64,000 nucleotides of DNA. Origin: an uncultured Acetatifactor sp. Its GTDB lineage: Bacteria > Bacillota > Clostridia > Lachnospirales > Lachnospiraceae. This document shows positions 43,910 through 52,498 of the stretch, piece after piece. The position numbers were made by a program, and so were the translations under genes. The notes beneath the pieces were generated by a model. It was not told the origin of the DNA, searched no databases, and saw nothing but the letters and a program-made list of their open reading frames with translations. Positions within the stretch are counted from its first letter, which is position 1; every line of letters begins with the position of its first letter. The DNA lies in NCBI GenBank assembly GCA_910586775.1, contig CAJUJN010000012.1, positions 13,820-77,819 of the forward strand, written 5' to 3'.

Positions 43910-46900
43910 TTATCTGCCGCGCAGCAGCGCATCCAGATTAGCGTTAACTCCTATTCGCCCCGCCGTCTCCAGGCTGACCGCGATCAGCTTTCCGCGCCCT
44001 GCCGGGATCTCCATCACAAAGGGCAGTTTCTTCTTGGCGCCGCGGCTGCCGGTGAATCCCTTTTTCGAATAAGAATATACCTGACAGCTTCCCGGCAGCG
44101 CCGTATCCACATATTGACCGGCCAGCACATCGATATAGCCTTTCTGCCCGTTGCAGAGCATGTTCAGAGAATATTTCCTGTACGGCTCCTCAGCCGCAGC
44201 GAAGAATACCTCGGGACATTTCTTCAGCCTGACGGGCTCTCCCTGGAAGGTGAATTCAACTTCCTTATCCTCTCCCCAGCAAAGCACCGCAGTCCTGCCC
44301 TCCCTGGTGATATCCTCCGCGGCTCTCTCCAGAGCTTCTCGGTTCCTGACAGTGAGAAGCGGCAGAACCACCCGGTCGGATTCCGCTTCCGTCACGGTTC
44401 CCCCTTCTTCCAGCGCCTTTAAGTCAATCCTCCACTGTGCGGGGTATACTGTAAGTTTCAGTTTCTCCCCGTAGAGTCTGCCTCCGCCGAAAGCTGCCGT
44501 CTCGGAGACGATGGCAGAGTCCGCTTCCCGCAGTGCTTCTCCCACCTTCTTCCGGACTTTCGCCGCCCGCAGTGTTTCTCCCCCAGGCACTTTCTCCTGC
44601 GTTTCCGCATCCTGCTTTCCTGCTGCTTCCGTCAGCGCGTCAGTTATGTCCCGGACGCAGCCCTCCACGGTTATCTCCTTCACCTGCTCCAGGTCAGGCA
44701 TGGTCACGTTGAGGGTTCCCAGAAACGCAGAGGATGCCGCCTTTACCGGGCCTTCCAGAATAAAATCCTCCTCCCCCGAAGCTGCCTGCACCTGCAGCGT
44801 CCTGTCCTGCCCGCTGTCGTTTAAGAGCCATACCTCCACGGGAACCGTCTCCCCGCCGTAGACATAAGCCCTGGGACAGTAAAAATTCATCCGCACCGGA
44901 ACCAGGCTGTCGCGGTAAGCAAAATACGCCCTTTTAGGCACCCTCTCACAATCCACCAACGTCTTCATCCATCCTGCCGGCCAGGCGTCTATCAGCAGAT
45001 GAATGGCCGTATGGCTGATGATATCTGCCCGCCTGCGGTAGGCATCTGTCATCAAAGCGGTGGCCTTTGCCTGGAAAATCTGGCTTTCCCTGACCCAGTC
45101 TTCCCTGTTGTTCTGTTCCTGGTACCAGTCCCCCTGTAAAGAGTGGGTCTGGGCGCGCACGATTTTATCCGGATACCAGTGTCCTTCCTCGTCCGTCTCC
45201 AGCCATTGGGAAGGATACCTGGTTTCCATCACATGGAGATTGTCCAGCCCTTCCGCGCCGTATTCCCCGCAGCCGGCCATCCACCCTGTCTTCAGCGCCG
45301 GCAGATACCCCGCCAGCAGCTTGCCGATGGGTATGGCATGATGGGAATACCACATGGTATAGCAATGAAAATCCGGCATTCCTTCCATTGTGGGCGGCTC
45401 GTAATCTCCCTCCACATTTTTCACCACACGCCCGGGATTTTCCGTATAGATTGCCTGTCTTGCCGCCACGAAAAAGGCTTCCAGCTCATCCCGCATCAGG
45501 TGCCTGTGCCCCTTTGTCACGCTTCTCACGGAACCCTTGGATTTGGGATCTTCCGTCCGCCGTATGCTCATGGGCTCATTGATCAGGCTCACCATCACGG
45601 AGGACGGATGGTTGCGGATCAGATGTTCCATCTCCACGCACTGCCGCACCCCTTCCGCAAACTGGGGCCGGCGCAGAAAGCTGAACAAAGGCAGATCGCA
45701 CTGGTGCATCATGCCAAGCATGTCGAAATAATCATAGATTTCCCGCTGCACCGGCCTCTGGGTTACCCGGTAATAATTCAGATTGCAGAGCTTTGCAGTC
45801 AAAATGTCATCCACCAGCGTATCCCGGTCTCCCCGCATCACGCATTGCTGCAGATGTCCCATTTCGTTGGCGCCCCGGAGAGTAACAGGACGATTGTTCA
45901 GGTAGAATTTTCCCTTGGGCTCGCTGTTTTCATCGCTGATAAATTTGCGGATTCCCACGGTCTCGGTCAGGCGGCTGATGCATCTTTCAGATGTTTCCCG
46001 CAGCCTGCTTTCCGTATCTGCCGATGCTTCATCTGCCCTGCCTTCCGCCGGCATTTTTCCTGCCTTGCCTTCCGCTTCCGCTGGCATTTTTCCCGTCCTG
46101 CTTTCCGCTTCCGCCGGCATTTTTCCCGTCCTGCTTTCCGCTTCCGCCGGCATTTTTCCTGTCCTGCTTTCCGCTTCCGTCGGCAGTTTTCCTGCCCTGC
46201 TTTCCGCTTCCGCCGACAGTTTTCCCGCCCTGCCTTCCGCCGGCACAAGCTCCAGCAGCGCGCCGTACAGCCAGGGTGTCTCAGGTTCCCAGAGTCGATA
46301 CCCTTCTATTTTTATTACAAATCTGTATTCGTTCTGTCCCACACCGATATAAGGCACCGGATGAACATACTCCGCAACAGGCTCTCCCCGGTAATTTTTA
46401 GGCAAAATCCGCAGTCGCAGCATATAATCCCGCTGCAGCTCATCCGTATAATTCCTGACTCCCACCCTTATCTGGGCCATATCGGTATCAATGTCCGGAC
46501 AGACAAAGACATCCTCCAGGTACAGTTCAGGCCTGTACTCCAGCGTCACCTTTCCCGTGATGCCGGCTCCCGCAGGACAATGATGCCAGCCAGTCTCCGG
46601 ATCGTCCCAGCCCGGTCCCGTAGCCGCGTACAGCTTATCGCCGTCCAGCAAATCTCCCACGCCCATCATGGGAATATCGTTCTCACATTCCACTACCAGT
46701 TCATTGCCTTCTCCCAACCGTATATAATCAGTTATGTCAAAAGAAAAAGGCGCAAACAACCCCTCATGTTTTCCCACAAAACAGCCGTTTACATACACCT
46801 TCGCAATATAGTCCACGCTCTCAAACTGCAGTACCGCCCTCTCCCATTCCTCTGTTTTCCTGCATGCAAAGAAAGTCCTGTAATACCCTTTCCACCTGCC

Positions 46901-47302
46901 CTCCTCGCCGGCAGGTCCCCTGTAGTCAGGCAGCGTCACTTCTTCCCAGAGGGCATCCTCCCTGCTCATCTGTGTGAAAATCTCCCCCTTCTCCAGATAT
47001 CGGAAACGGAAACGGGTAAGCTCTACAACTTCCTTCCCCTCCTCCTGCACCGGAAGATAATCCGCCATAAAAGGACGGTACCGCTCCCTCAGGGCTGCAA
47101 GTTCCCTTTTGAATGCCTCCTGCCGTTCCTGAAAGGGTACCTCCTGCCGGAAGCTTACCTCATCATACGGAAAGGGCCTGCTGCATTTTTCAAAGCATCT
47201 GCCGTTCTTTGCCGCCGGAGGGATTTCACGCTGCGCCTCCCCTGGCTGAATCCGATTGTCTGCTATCTCCTGAAAAATATCTCTGGTAAACTTTTCTTTC
47301 AT
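43910..47302 (-). CDS. GH2 family glycosidase, large, with repeat insertion
   Basis: An enzyme of about 1130 residues: sugar-binding jelly-roll (VDYIAKVYVNGCFVGKHEGLFAPFSFDIT), immunoglobulin-like domain, TIM barrel with acid/base Glu in SLINEP and nucleophile Glu in AGCGEYGAEG, and C-terminal beta domains. The immunoglobulin-like domain is interrupted by about six 12-residue repeats (AEAESRTGKMP type). ATG 47302 after AAAGGAATCCC is the best start; upstream there is an 18-bp repeat that itself contains start codons. Beta-galactosidase and beta-glucuronidase are both possible. Confidence 0.87.
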   Translation of the reverse strand: MKEKFTRDIFQEIADNRIQPGEAQREIPPAAKNGRCFEKCSRPFPYDEVSFRQEVPFQERQEAFKRELAALRERYRPFMADYLPVQEEGKEVVELTRFRFRYLEKGEIFTQMSREDALWEEVTLPDYRGPAGEEGRWKGYYRTFFACRKTEEWERAVLQFESVDYIAKVYVNGCFVGKHEGLFAPFSFDITDYIRLGEGNELVVECENDIPMMGVGDLLDGDKLYAATGPGWDDPETGWHHCPAGAGITGKVTLEYRPELYLEDVFVCPDIDTDMAQIRVGVRNYTDELQRDYMLRLRILPKNYRGEPVAEYVHPVPYIGVGQNEYRFVIKIEGYRLWEPETPWLYGALLELVPAEGRAGKLSAEAESRAGKLPTEAESRTGKMPAEAESRTGKMPAEAESRTGKMPAEAEGKAGKMPAEGRADEASADTESRLRETSERCISRLTETVGIRKFISDENSEPKGKFYLNNRPVTLRGANEMGHLQQCVMRGDRDTLVDDILTAKLCNLNYYRVTQRPVQREIYDYFDMLGMMHQCDLPLFSFLRRPQFAEGVRQCVEMEHLIRNHPSSVMVSLINEPMSIRRTEDPKSKGSVRSVTKGHRHLMRDELEAFFVAARQAIYTENPGRVVKNVEGDYEPPTMEGMPDFHCYTMWYSHHAIPIGKLLAGYLPALKTGWMAGCGEYGAEGLDNLHVMETRYPSQWLETDEEGHWYPDKIVRAQTHSLQGDWYQEQNNREDWVRESQIFQAKATALMTDAYRRRADIISHTAIHLLIDAWPAGWMKTLVDCERVPKRAYFAYRDSLVPVRMNFYCPRAYVYGGETVPVEVWLLNDSGQDRTLQVQAASGEEDFILEGPVKAASSAFLGTLNVTMPDLEQVKEITVEGCVRDITDALTEAAGKQDAETQEKVPGGETLRAAKVRKKVGEALREADSAIVSETAAFGGGRLYGEKLKLTVYPAQWRIDLKALEEGGTVTEAESDRVVLPLLTVRNREALERAAEDITREGRTAVLCWGEDKEVEFTFQGEPVRLKKCPEVFFAAAEEPYRKYSLNMLCNGQKGYIDVLAGQYVDTALPGSCQVYSYSKKGFTGSRGAKKKLPFVMEIPAGRGKLIAVSLETAGRIGVNANLDALLRGR
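46035..46243. repeat. 36-bp in-frame tandem repeat in the GH2 gene
   Basis: About six units built on TTCCGCTTCCGCCGGCATTT plus TTCCCGTCCTGC-type sequence encode the 12-residue AEAESRTGKMP repeat. The central copies are nearly identical; the edges are diverged. Confidence 0.9.
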
Positions 47303-47360
47303 GGGATTCCTTTCTTCCGCGGAAATCTTTTCCTTCATGGAATGCTCCTTTTCCACAGGA

Positions 47361-47429
47361 TTGCTCTTCTTCCATGGAATGTTTTTCTTCCATGGAATGT
47401 TTTTCTTCCATGGAATGTTTTTCTTCCAT
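47361..47429. repeat. 18-bp tandem repeat carrying start codons upstream of GH2
   Basis: On the minus strand ATGGAAGAAAAACATTCC is repeated three times exactly, then with changes, immediately ahead of the GH2 gene. Each unit brings an ATG and a purine-rich GGAAGAA. A one-base insertion after the fourth unit puts these ATGs out of the GH2 frame. Confidence 0.85.
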
Positions 47430-47469
47430 TTGCCCCATAACCCCGGCCCTTCCGCAGACGTATTTTTAC

Positions 47470-47572
47470 TTTGGAATTGGCGGAAAATAACTGCTGCAGC
47501 TTATTCAGGCAAAACCGAAAAATACAATAAAACCCGCTGCGAACTTGCAACGGTTATTTCAGACACTTCCTT
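47470..47572 (-). repeat. MITE-like element family 2, copy 3
   Basis: Minus-strand copy running from GTAAGGAAGTGTCTGAAATA to GTTATTTTCCGCCAATTCC, upstream of the GH2 gene. Confidence 0.8.
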
Positions 47573-47758
47573 ACGGTCGAAAACATATGCCTGCGCACAG
47601 GCCTCTATGGGGTATGGATTGCCCGCCTGCACTTCATGGCCTTATTTTACCATGAGCAGACCAGGCGATAAAATTAAAATAATTTCAGAAAGTTTACTTA
47701 ATTATGGCTTTCCTTTTCATCTACGTATGGCCATATTTCACAAAGAAAATTGTTATCG

Positions 47759-47859
47759 TATACTGCAGACCGTCAGGATTTACAGTGATGCCTCCGGGAA
47801 AATACCTGGCTGGCGGTCTGCAGTCGGGTTGTACTGCAAATTCAACCGGTGCGCAGTAT
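47759..47859 (-). repeat. MITE-like element family 1, copy C
   Basis: A 101-bp copy in opposite orientation to A, B and D, from TATACTGCAGACC to GGTGCGCAGTAT. Confidence 0.9.
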
Positions 47860-48013
47860 GAATTGGGGACTTGTGAGTTATAAAATAGAAACAAACAGTA
47901 TGGAGGCGAGCCGGAACAGTTACAGCGCAGATTGGGCGGGTACCAAACAGAGCCTGCACTGCACAGAGCACAGGGCGAGCCAGGGCAGAAGATTTCTCCC
48001 TCCCATTCCAAGC

Positions 48014-49429
48014 TCAGCACACGGCACTATGTTTGTCCTCCAGGCCAAAGTACCTCGCCGCATTATCATGACAGACATTCCGGATGATCCTGGCCAGCTC
48101 CTCCTCCCCGGAAAAATATTCCCCTCTCTCCACCAGTTCCCCGAAATAATTACAGAGCACCCGGCGGTACAGCTCATGGCGGGGATAGCTTAAAAAGCTC
48201 CTGGAGTCTGTCAGCATCCCTACGGAAAGCGCTACCGGATAAAGGTTTGCCGCCGCCTCAAACTGCCGTTTGATACCGTACGCCTGGTCGTTAAACCACC
48301 AGGGCGCCCCCAGCTGTACCCTGCCCCGCTCCGGCCCTTCGCAGAATCCTGCAGCCAGCACCGCAAAATTTTCCATCTGCCCGGCATTCAGGGGATAAAG
48401 AATCGTTTTCGGCAGCGCGTCCTCCTCCGTCAGCCGGTTTAAAAGCATTCCCACGCTTTTGATAAAAGTGGAATCGTCCGTACAGTCAAACCCGCATGCT
48501 GCGCCTATCCTTGCCTCCCGGCTCCTGTTGGCCCCCTGGTAGGTGCCGATGTGCAGCTGCATCACGAAGCCGTTCCGATCATACATCCTGCCCGCTTCCA
48601 TCAGAAAAGCGCTGCGGTAGCGATTGATCTCCCAACACTCCAGCCTCTCTCCTGCCGCCGCTTTGGAAAAAATCTCCTCGATTTCTTCCTCCCTGTAATC
48701 CTGCCAGGTAAAATCCTCAATCCCGTTGTCGCTGACCATGTTCCCCATCTCACGGAAGAACTTCAGCCTGCTCTCCAGGGCAGCCATCATTTCCCGAAAG
48801 CTCTCTATCCGCATGCAGGCCGCGTCGGACAGGGTTTTCATATACTGCGCAAATCCCGGCTTCTCCGCATAGAACGCCTTATCCGGCCGGAATGCGGAGA
48901 AAATCCGGATGCCTTCCGTGCCCTGCTCCTGCATTTTCCTGTGGTAAACCAGGGAATCTGAGGGGTCCTCCGTGGTACAGACCACCTCCACTCCGCTGAC
49001 CTTCATGCAATAGCGGGGAGTCATATGGCACTGCACGATTTTCTCCTTCGCCCGGCGGTAAATCTCCTCTGCATTTTCACGGCAAAGCGGCTCTTCTATA
49101 CCGAAAAATCGTTTCAGTTCCAGGGCGCACCATATATAAAGGGGATTCCCGATAAGCTCCGGAAGGATCTCCGCAAATTTCAGGTACTTTTCATAATAAG
49201 TTGCATCCCCTGTGATATATCTCTCGGATATCCCGAAACACCGCATGGCGCGCCACTTATAGTGGTCATGGGCCAGCCACATTTCACCGATATCTTCAAA
49301 CTCCTTATTCTCGTAAATCTCCCGGGGAAGCAGATGGCAGTGGTAATCGATTATGGGCAGCTCCTTCGCGTACTGCTCATAAAGCCGCTTTCCCGTATTA
49401 TTTGTCAGCAATAAATCCTCTCGAAACAT
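48014..49429 (-). CDS. uxaC: uronate isomerase UxaC
   Basis: A 471-residue metal-dependent isomerase converting D-glucuronate to D-fructuronate and D-galacturonate to D-tagaturonate. The metal site DYHCH (28-32) and GAPWWFND plus MLTDSRSFLSYPRHEL are hallmarks of UxaC. Length is normal. ATG 49429 follows TTAGGAGAAGAAA, immediately downstream of a hairpin-forming 121-bp repeat array. It is the last gene of a sugar-acid operon. Confidence 0.96.
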   Translation of the reverse strand: MFREDLLLTNNTGKRLYEQYAKELPIIDYHCHLLPREIYENKEFEDIGEMWLAHDHYKWRAMRCFGISERYITGDATYYEKYLKFAEILPELIGNPLYIWCALELKRFFGIEEPLCRENAEEIYRRAKEKIVQCHMTPRYCMKVSGVEVVCTTEDPSDSLVYHRKMQEQGTEGIRIFSAFRPDKAFYAEKPGFAQYMKTLSDAACMRIESFREMMAALESRLKFFREMGNMVSDNGIEDFTWQDYREEEIEEIFSKAAAGERLECWEINRYRSAFLMEAGRMYDRNGFVMQLHIGTYQGANRSREARIGAACGFDCTDDSTFIKSVGMLLNRLTEEDALPKTILYPLNAGQMENFAVLAAGFCEGPERGRVQLGAPWWFNDQAYGIKRQFEAAANLYPVALSVGMLTDSRSFLSYPRHELYRRVLCNYFGELVERGEYFSGEEELARIIRNVCHDNAARYFGLEDKHSAVC

Positions 49430-49441
49430 TTTCTTCTCCTA

Positions 49442-49729
49442 ATTAAGTCGCTGCGCGACGGCTCTAAAGCGTAAAGTCCCTTCGGCGCACTCTCATGAGA
49501 GAAATTTTCATTCGATAGTGCACTCATGAAAATTCCTCTCCTGCGCCTTCGCGACTTTACTGATTAAGTCGCTGCGCGACGGCTCTAAAGCGTAAAGTCC
49601 CTTCGGCGCACTCTCATGAGAGAAATTTTCATTCGATAGTGCACTCATGAAAATTCCTCTCCTGCGCCTTCGCGACTTTACTGATTAAGTCGCTGCGCGA
49701 CAGCTCTAAAGCGTAAAGTCCCTTCGGCG
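49442..49729. repeat. 121-bp hairpin-forming tandem repeat, 2.4 copies
   Basis: Units start at 49442, 49563 and 49684 (truncated at the SDR stop codon). Each begins ATTAAGTCGCTGCGCGAC, then forms a long hairpin: GTAAAGTC...GGCGCA pairs with TGCGCC...GACTTTAC, and AGAAATTTTCAT with ATGAAAATTCCTCT. The two full copies are practically identical. The array fills the whole SDR-uxaC spacer. Confidence 0.92.
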
Positions 49730-50491
49730 TTAAAACCCTGTCACCGCGCCGCCGTCTACTGTCAGGACGGTTCCCGTGACAAATTTCGCCGCGTCGCTGC
49801 ACAGGTATACGCAGGCCCAGCCCACATCCGACGGCTCCCCGAACCTGGCCATGGGCGTCCTCGACAGAATCTTATTTTTGCGCTCGTCATCCCCGTCCGT
49901 GGCCCTGCGGAACATGGGCGTATCAATCCAGCCGGGGGCTATGCCGTTCACCCGGATGCCGTCTCCGCTAAGCTCGTTGGTCAGGGAACGCACCAGCCCC
50001 AGGATACCGGACTTTGCCGTGGCGTAGCCGCAGACGGCGGGCATGCCGATATAGCTGGTCATGCTGGCCATGAACAGGATGCTGCCCTTTTTGTTGGCGC
50101 GCATATGGGGTACCAGCGCCCTTGTCAGAGCATAGGAACCCACCAGATGTACATTCAGCACATTCGTGTAATCCTCCACCGTCATGTCTTCCACCGGCTT
50201 CTTGCAGTGATTCCCCGCATTGTTTACCAGAATGTCGATTTTGCCGTAACGCTCCGGCAGTCCTGCCGCGAAGCTTTCCGTCTCCTCTGTGCGGGTAATA
50301 TCAAACTGCTCGTAAGAGACACTGTCGCCGTAAGGCGCCAATGTCTCTCTGTATTTTTCAAAAGGAGACGAACTGACCACCGTCACCTTCCCTCCTGACT
50401 GTACAATGCAGTCCGTCATGGCCAGCCCCAGACCTGTGGCGCCTCCTGTTATAACTGCTCTTCTTCCTTCTAATGAAAATATGTTCGTCAT
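49730..50491 (-). CDS. SDR-family sugar (acid) oxidoreductase
   Basis: A 253-residue classical short-chain dehydrogenase: TGGATGLG cofactor loop (15-22), NNAG (90-93), Ser143, and Tyr156/Lys160 in YATAK. It most resembles gluconate 5-dehydrogenase / KduD-type enzymes. In this operon it could reduce tagaturonate or fructuronate, or oxidise a 2-keto-3-deoxy sugar acid as in L-fuconate pathways. The start lies after a GGAGG-type site. Confidence 0.9.
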   Translation of the reverse strand: MTNIFSLEGRRAVITGGATGLGLAMTDCIVQSGGKVTVVSSSPFEKYRETLAPYGDSVSYEQFDITRTEETESFAAGLPERYGKIDILVNNAGNHCKKPVEDMTVEDYTNVLNVHLVGSYALTRALVPHMRANKKGSILFMASMTSYIGMPAVCGYATAKSGILGLVRSLTNELSGDGIRVNGIAPGWIDTPMFRRATDGDDERKNKILSRTPMARFGEPSDVGWACVYLCSDAAKFVTGTVLTVDGGAVTGF

Positions 50492-50583
50492 CCTGATTCC
50501 CTCCTGCCCGCCCCCCTGGGGCTTTCTGTCAATGTTCCAAATTTCTTCCGCTTTCCTGCCGCCTGTCCGGCATCTGGGGAATT

Positions 50584-51807
50584 TCAGCCCTCACAGGGAC
50601 GGCGCGCTGCCTCCTTCTCCTGGTACTTATATGGAATGCAGAATTCCTTATGCCCCAGTAATTCCCCCTTTGTCCTGTGGCCTCCACAGACCCGGCCGAT
50701 ATATCCTGCCAGCTGCGCCGCGGTCTCCTCCATGGTAGACTGTCCTTCCAGCACAAGCCCGGCGTCGAAGTCCATATCTCCTTCCAGTCTTCTGTAGGTC
50801 TCGTGATTCCCCGTGACTTTCACCACCGGCGCCACGGCGCTTCCCGTCACATTTCCCCGCCCTGTTACCAGTATGGTCAGATGACAGCCGCAGCTGACCA
50901 GCGCCATCAGCCCCTCGTTATCATTGGGGTTCGTGATGCCGAACTGCATAAAATGAGGGTCCGGCGTGGTATCCAGAAGCCACAGGCCTTTTTCCGGCGG
51001 AGCCGCTGCCACCTTCAACACTCCTTTTATGGGCTTCGTGCCGCTTTTGGCAAATGCCCCCATGCTTTTCTCCTCTATGGTGGTCAGGCCTCCCGCAAAA
51101 TTTCCCGGGCTGACGGAATATTGCCGCACACTTCTGCAATAGGCAAGGGCTTTGTCATAGGTCCAGGCCAGCTCCTCCTTCGCCTTTTCGTCGGCCGCCC
51201 TCTCCAGCAGCAGCCCCTTAAGCCCCACAGCCTCCACGATCTCTTCAAAGACGGGAGTTCCGCCCGTCTCCACCAGCATGTCAAAAAAACGGCCCACCGC
51301 CACATTCCCCGCAAGGCCGCTGGTAAAATCGCTGCCTCCGCACTCGGCTCCCACGATCAGATCCCGAAATCCCATGGCCTCCACCGGCGTGTCCTTCAGC
51401 TTTACCAACATACCATGAACCAGCTCCACACCCTTCCCGATGGTCTGCAGGGTTCCGCCGTTCTCCTGAATCAGGAGATAAGCCGCCTCTCTGCCCCGTG
51501 CCTTTGCGGCATCTGCCAGCCGCTCCGCCCGGGTATACTCACATCCCAGCCCAACCGCCAGCACCGCCCCCACATTTGGGTGGGTTGCCAGAGCCAGGAG
51601 CATGCGTATGGCGTACGCATTGTCCGTACAGCCCCCAAAGCCGATGGCTTCCACATCCGGGTGGTTCACCTGCAATGCGATTTCCCGCGCCACATGGGAC
51701 GCGCATTCCACCGTATATACTACCAGAACCTTATTCCGGATGCCCAGGCCGCCGTCTTCCCGCCGGTATCCCGGCCAGGACATTTCCTTCCATTCCTGTA
51801 ATTCCAT
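50584..51807 (-). CDS. UxaA-family sugar-acid dehydratase, large subunit
   Basis: A 407-residue protein equivalent to the C-terminal catalytic part of altronate/galactarate dehydratases (YRREDGGLGIRNKVLVVYTVECASHVA, GFGGCTDNAY, GAECGGSDFTSG, GNVTGSAVAPVVKVTGN). The N-terminal SAF domain is encoded separately at 52095-52439, so the enzyme is split into two subunits, as in Campylobacter Cj0482/Cj0483 and SuyAB-like proteins. ATG 51807 follows GGAGGATGTT. Altronate or fuconate are candidate substrates. Confidence 0.85.
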   Translation of the reverse strand: MELQEWKEMSWPGYRREDGGLGIRNKVLVVYTVECASHVAREIALQVNHPDVEAIGFGGCTDNAYAIRMLLALATHPNVGAVLAVGLGCEYTRAERLADAAKARGREAAYLLIQENGGTLQTIGKGVELVHGMLVKLKDTPVEAMGFRDLIVGAECGGSDFTSGLAGNVAVGRFFDMLVETGGTPVFEEIVEAVGLKGLLLERAADEKAKEELAWTYDKALAYCRSVRQYSVSPGNFAGGLTTIEEKSMGAFAKSGTKPIKGVLKVAAAPPEKGLWLLDTTPDPHFMQFGITNPNDNEGLMALVSCGCHLTILVTGRGNVTGSAVAPVVKVTGNHETYRRLEGDMDFDAGLVLEGQSTMEETAAQLAGYIGRVCGGHRTKGELLGHKEFCIPYKYQEKEAARRPCEG

Positions 51808-51865
51808 AACATCCTCCATGAAGCTGTGGGGAAACAGCATTCGTTCACAATATAAAGCTGTAATT

Positions 51866-51890
51866 TCCAATATATCACAATACCTATTGT
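51866..51890 (-). promoter_or_regulatory. candidate operator upstream of the large dehydratase subunit
   Basis: The minus strand reads ATTGTGATATATTGGAAAT, sharing TGTGATATAT with the palindromes at 53356-53385 and 53933-53954. It overlaps a perfect ACAATA-CC-TATTGT palindrome (51877-51890). It may give the downstream half of the operon its own control point. Confidence 0.45.
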
Positions 51891-52094
51891 AGAAATGCAG
51901 TTATTTCACCGCAGCCCCCTGCGATTTGTGCTCATCCACAGCAAACTCCCCGGGCATTTCCCTTAATTGCTTTGCCTTCATACGACATAGGGCAGTCCTT
52001 CCAGCCCCTGTCCCATACCATGCCGGTCTTCATCTCCCGGAAAACTCCGTCTCATGCCGGTCAGCCCCATGCCTGATTCTGTCCTGCACCATAC
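51891..52094. other. spacer between the two dehydratase subunit genes
   Basis: About 200 bp with no gene. Bases 51915-51965 (GCGATTTGTGCTCATCCACAG) resemble 1262-1285, part of a dispersed repeat. Confidence 0.4.
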
Positions 52095-52439
52095 TCACTC
52101 TATGGCATAAGAAATATCCGTGGGCGCCCCTGTGTGAATATCCAGCCCTGCGCTGCGCTGATCATAGCAGCTTTTCATACAGTGCAGGTGGACCCATTGC
52201 CCGGCCCGGATATCTTCTGTGGCTTCCCCGATGGAAACACCGTATTTTATGACCGCCCCGCCCTTTCTGATCGGGCTTACGGCCACCTTATGTCCCCTGG
52301 GAATCTCTTCTCCTGCCTCCCGCAGTCCATTTTCGCCATCTCCAAACAGAACAAATGTTCCTCCCGGTATAACTGTCAGCGCAGTGGCTACATTATCCCG
52401 GGGTGTGATCTGAAATGCTCTCGCTTCCTGATTTTCCAT
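52095..52439 (-). CDS. SAF-domain small subunit of a UxaA-type dehydratase
   Basis: A 114-residue SAF-domain protein (NVATALTVIPGGTFV, EEIPRGHKVAVSPIRKGGAVIKYGVSIGEA, DIRAGQWVHLHCM), the N-terminal domain of altronate dehydratase made as a free subunit. The partner is the large subunit gene 287 bp downstream. The start follows AGAGGAAATCGGAT. Confidence 0.88.
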   Translation of the reverse strand: MENQEARAFQITPRDNVATALTVIPGGTFVLFGDGENGLREAGEEIPRGHKVAVSPIRKGGAVIKYGVSIGEATEDIRAGQWVHLHCMKSCYDQRSAGLDIHTGAPTDISYAIE

Positions 52440-52498
52440 ATCCGATTTCCTCTTCTTCCGATGCCGTCTCTATCCTCCCGGATTTCCGTCCGCTTTCG

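Larger units (their letters stand above)
47430..48013. other. gene-free region between GH2 and uxaC
   Basis: It contains a family 2 element (47470-47572), an AT-rich stretch at 47665-47710 that is the likely GH2 promoter area, a family 1 element (47759-47859) and about 150 bp of unremarkable sequence before the uxaC stop. No supported gene. Confidence 0.6.

Noticed and set aside
45967..46352. Arg/Lys-rich and Ser/Pro-rich frames over the GH2 repeat
   Set aside because: Shadow translations of the 36-bp repeat; the GH2 frame is clearly the coding one.
49205..49225. TGTGATATAT-like GntR site
   Set aside because: It lies within the uxaC coding sequence and is not palindromic there; probably chance.
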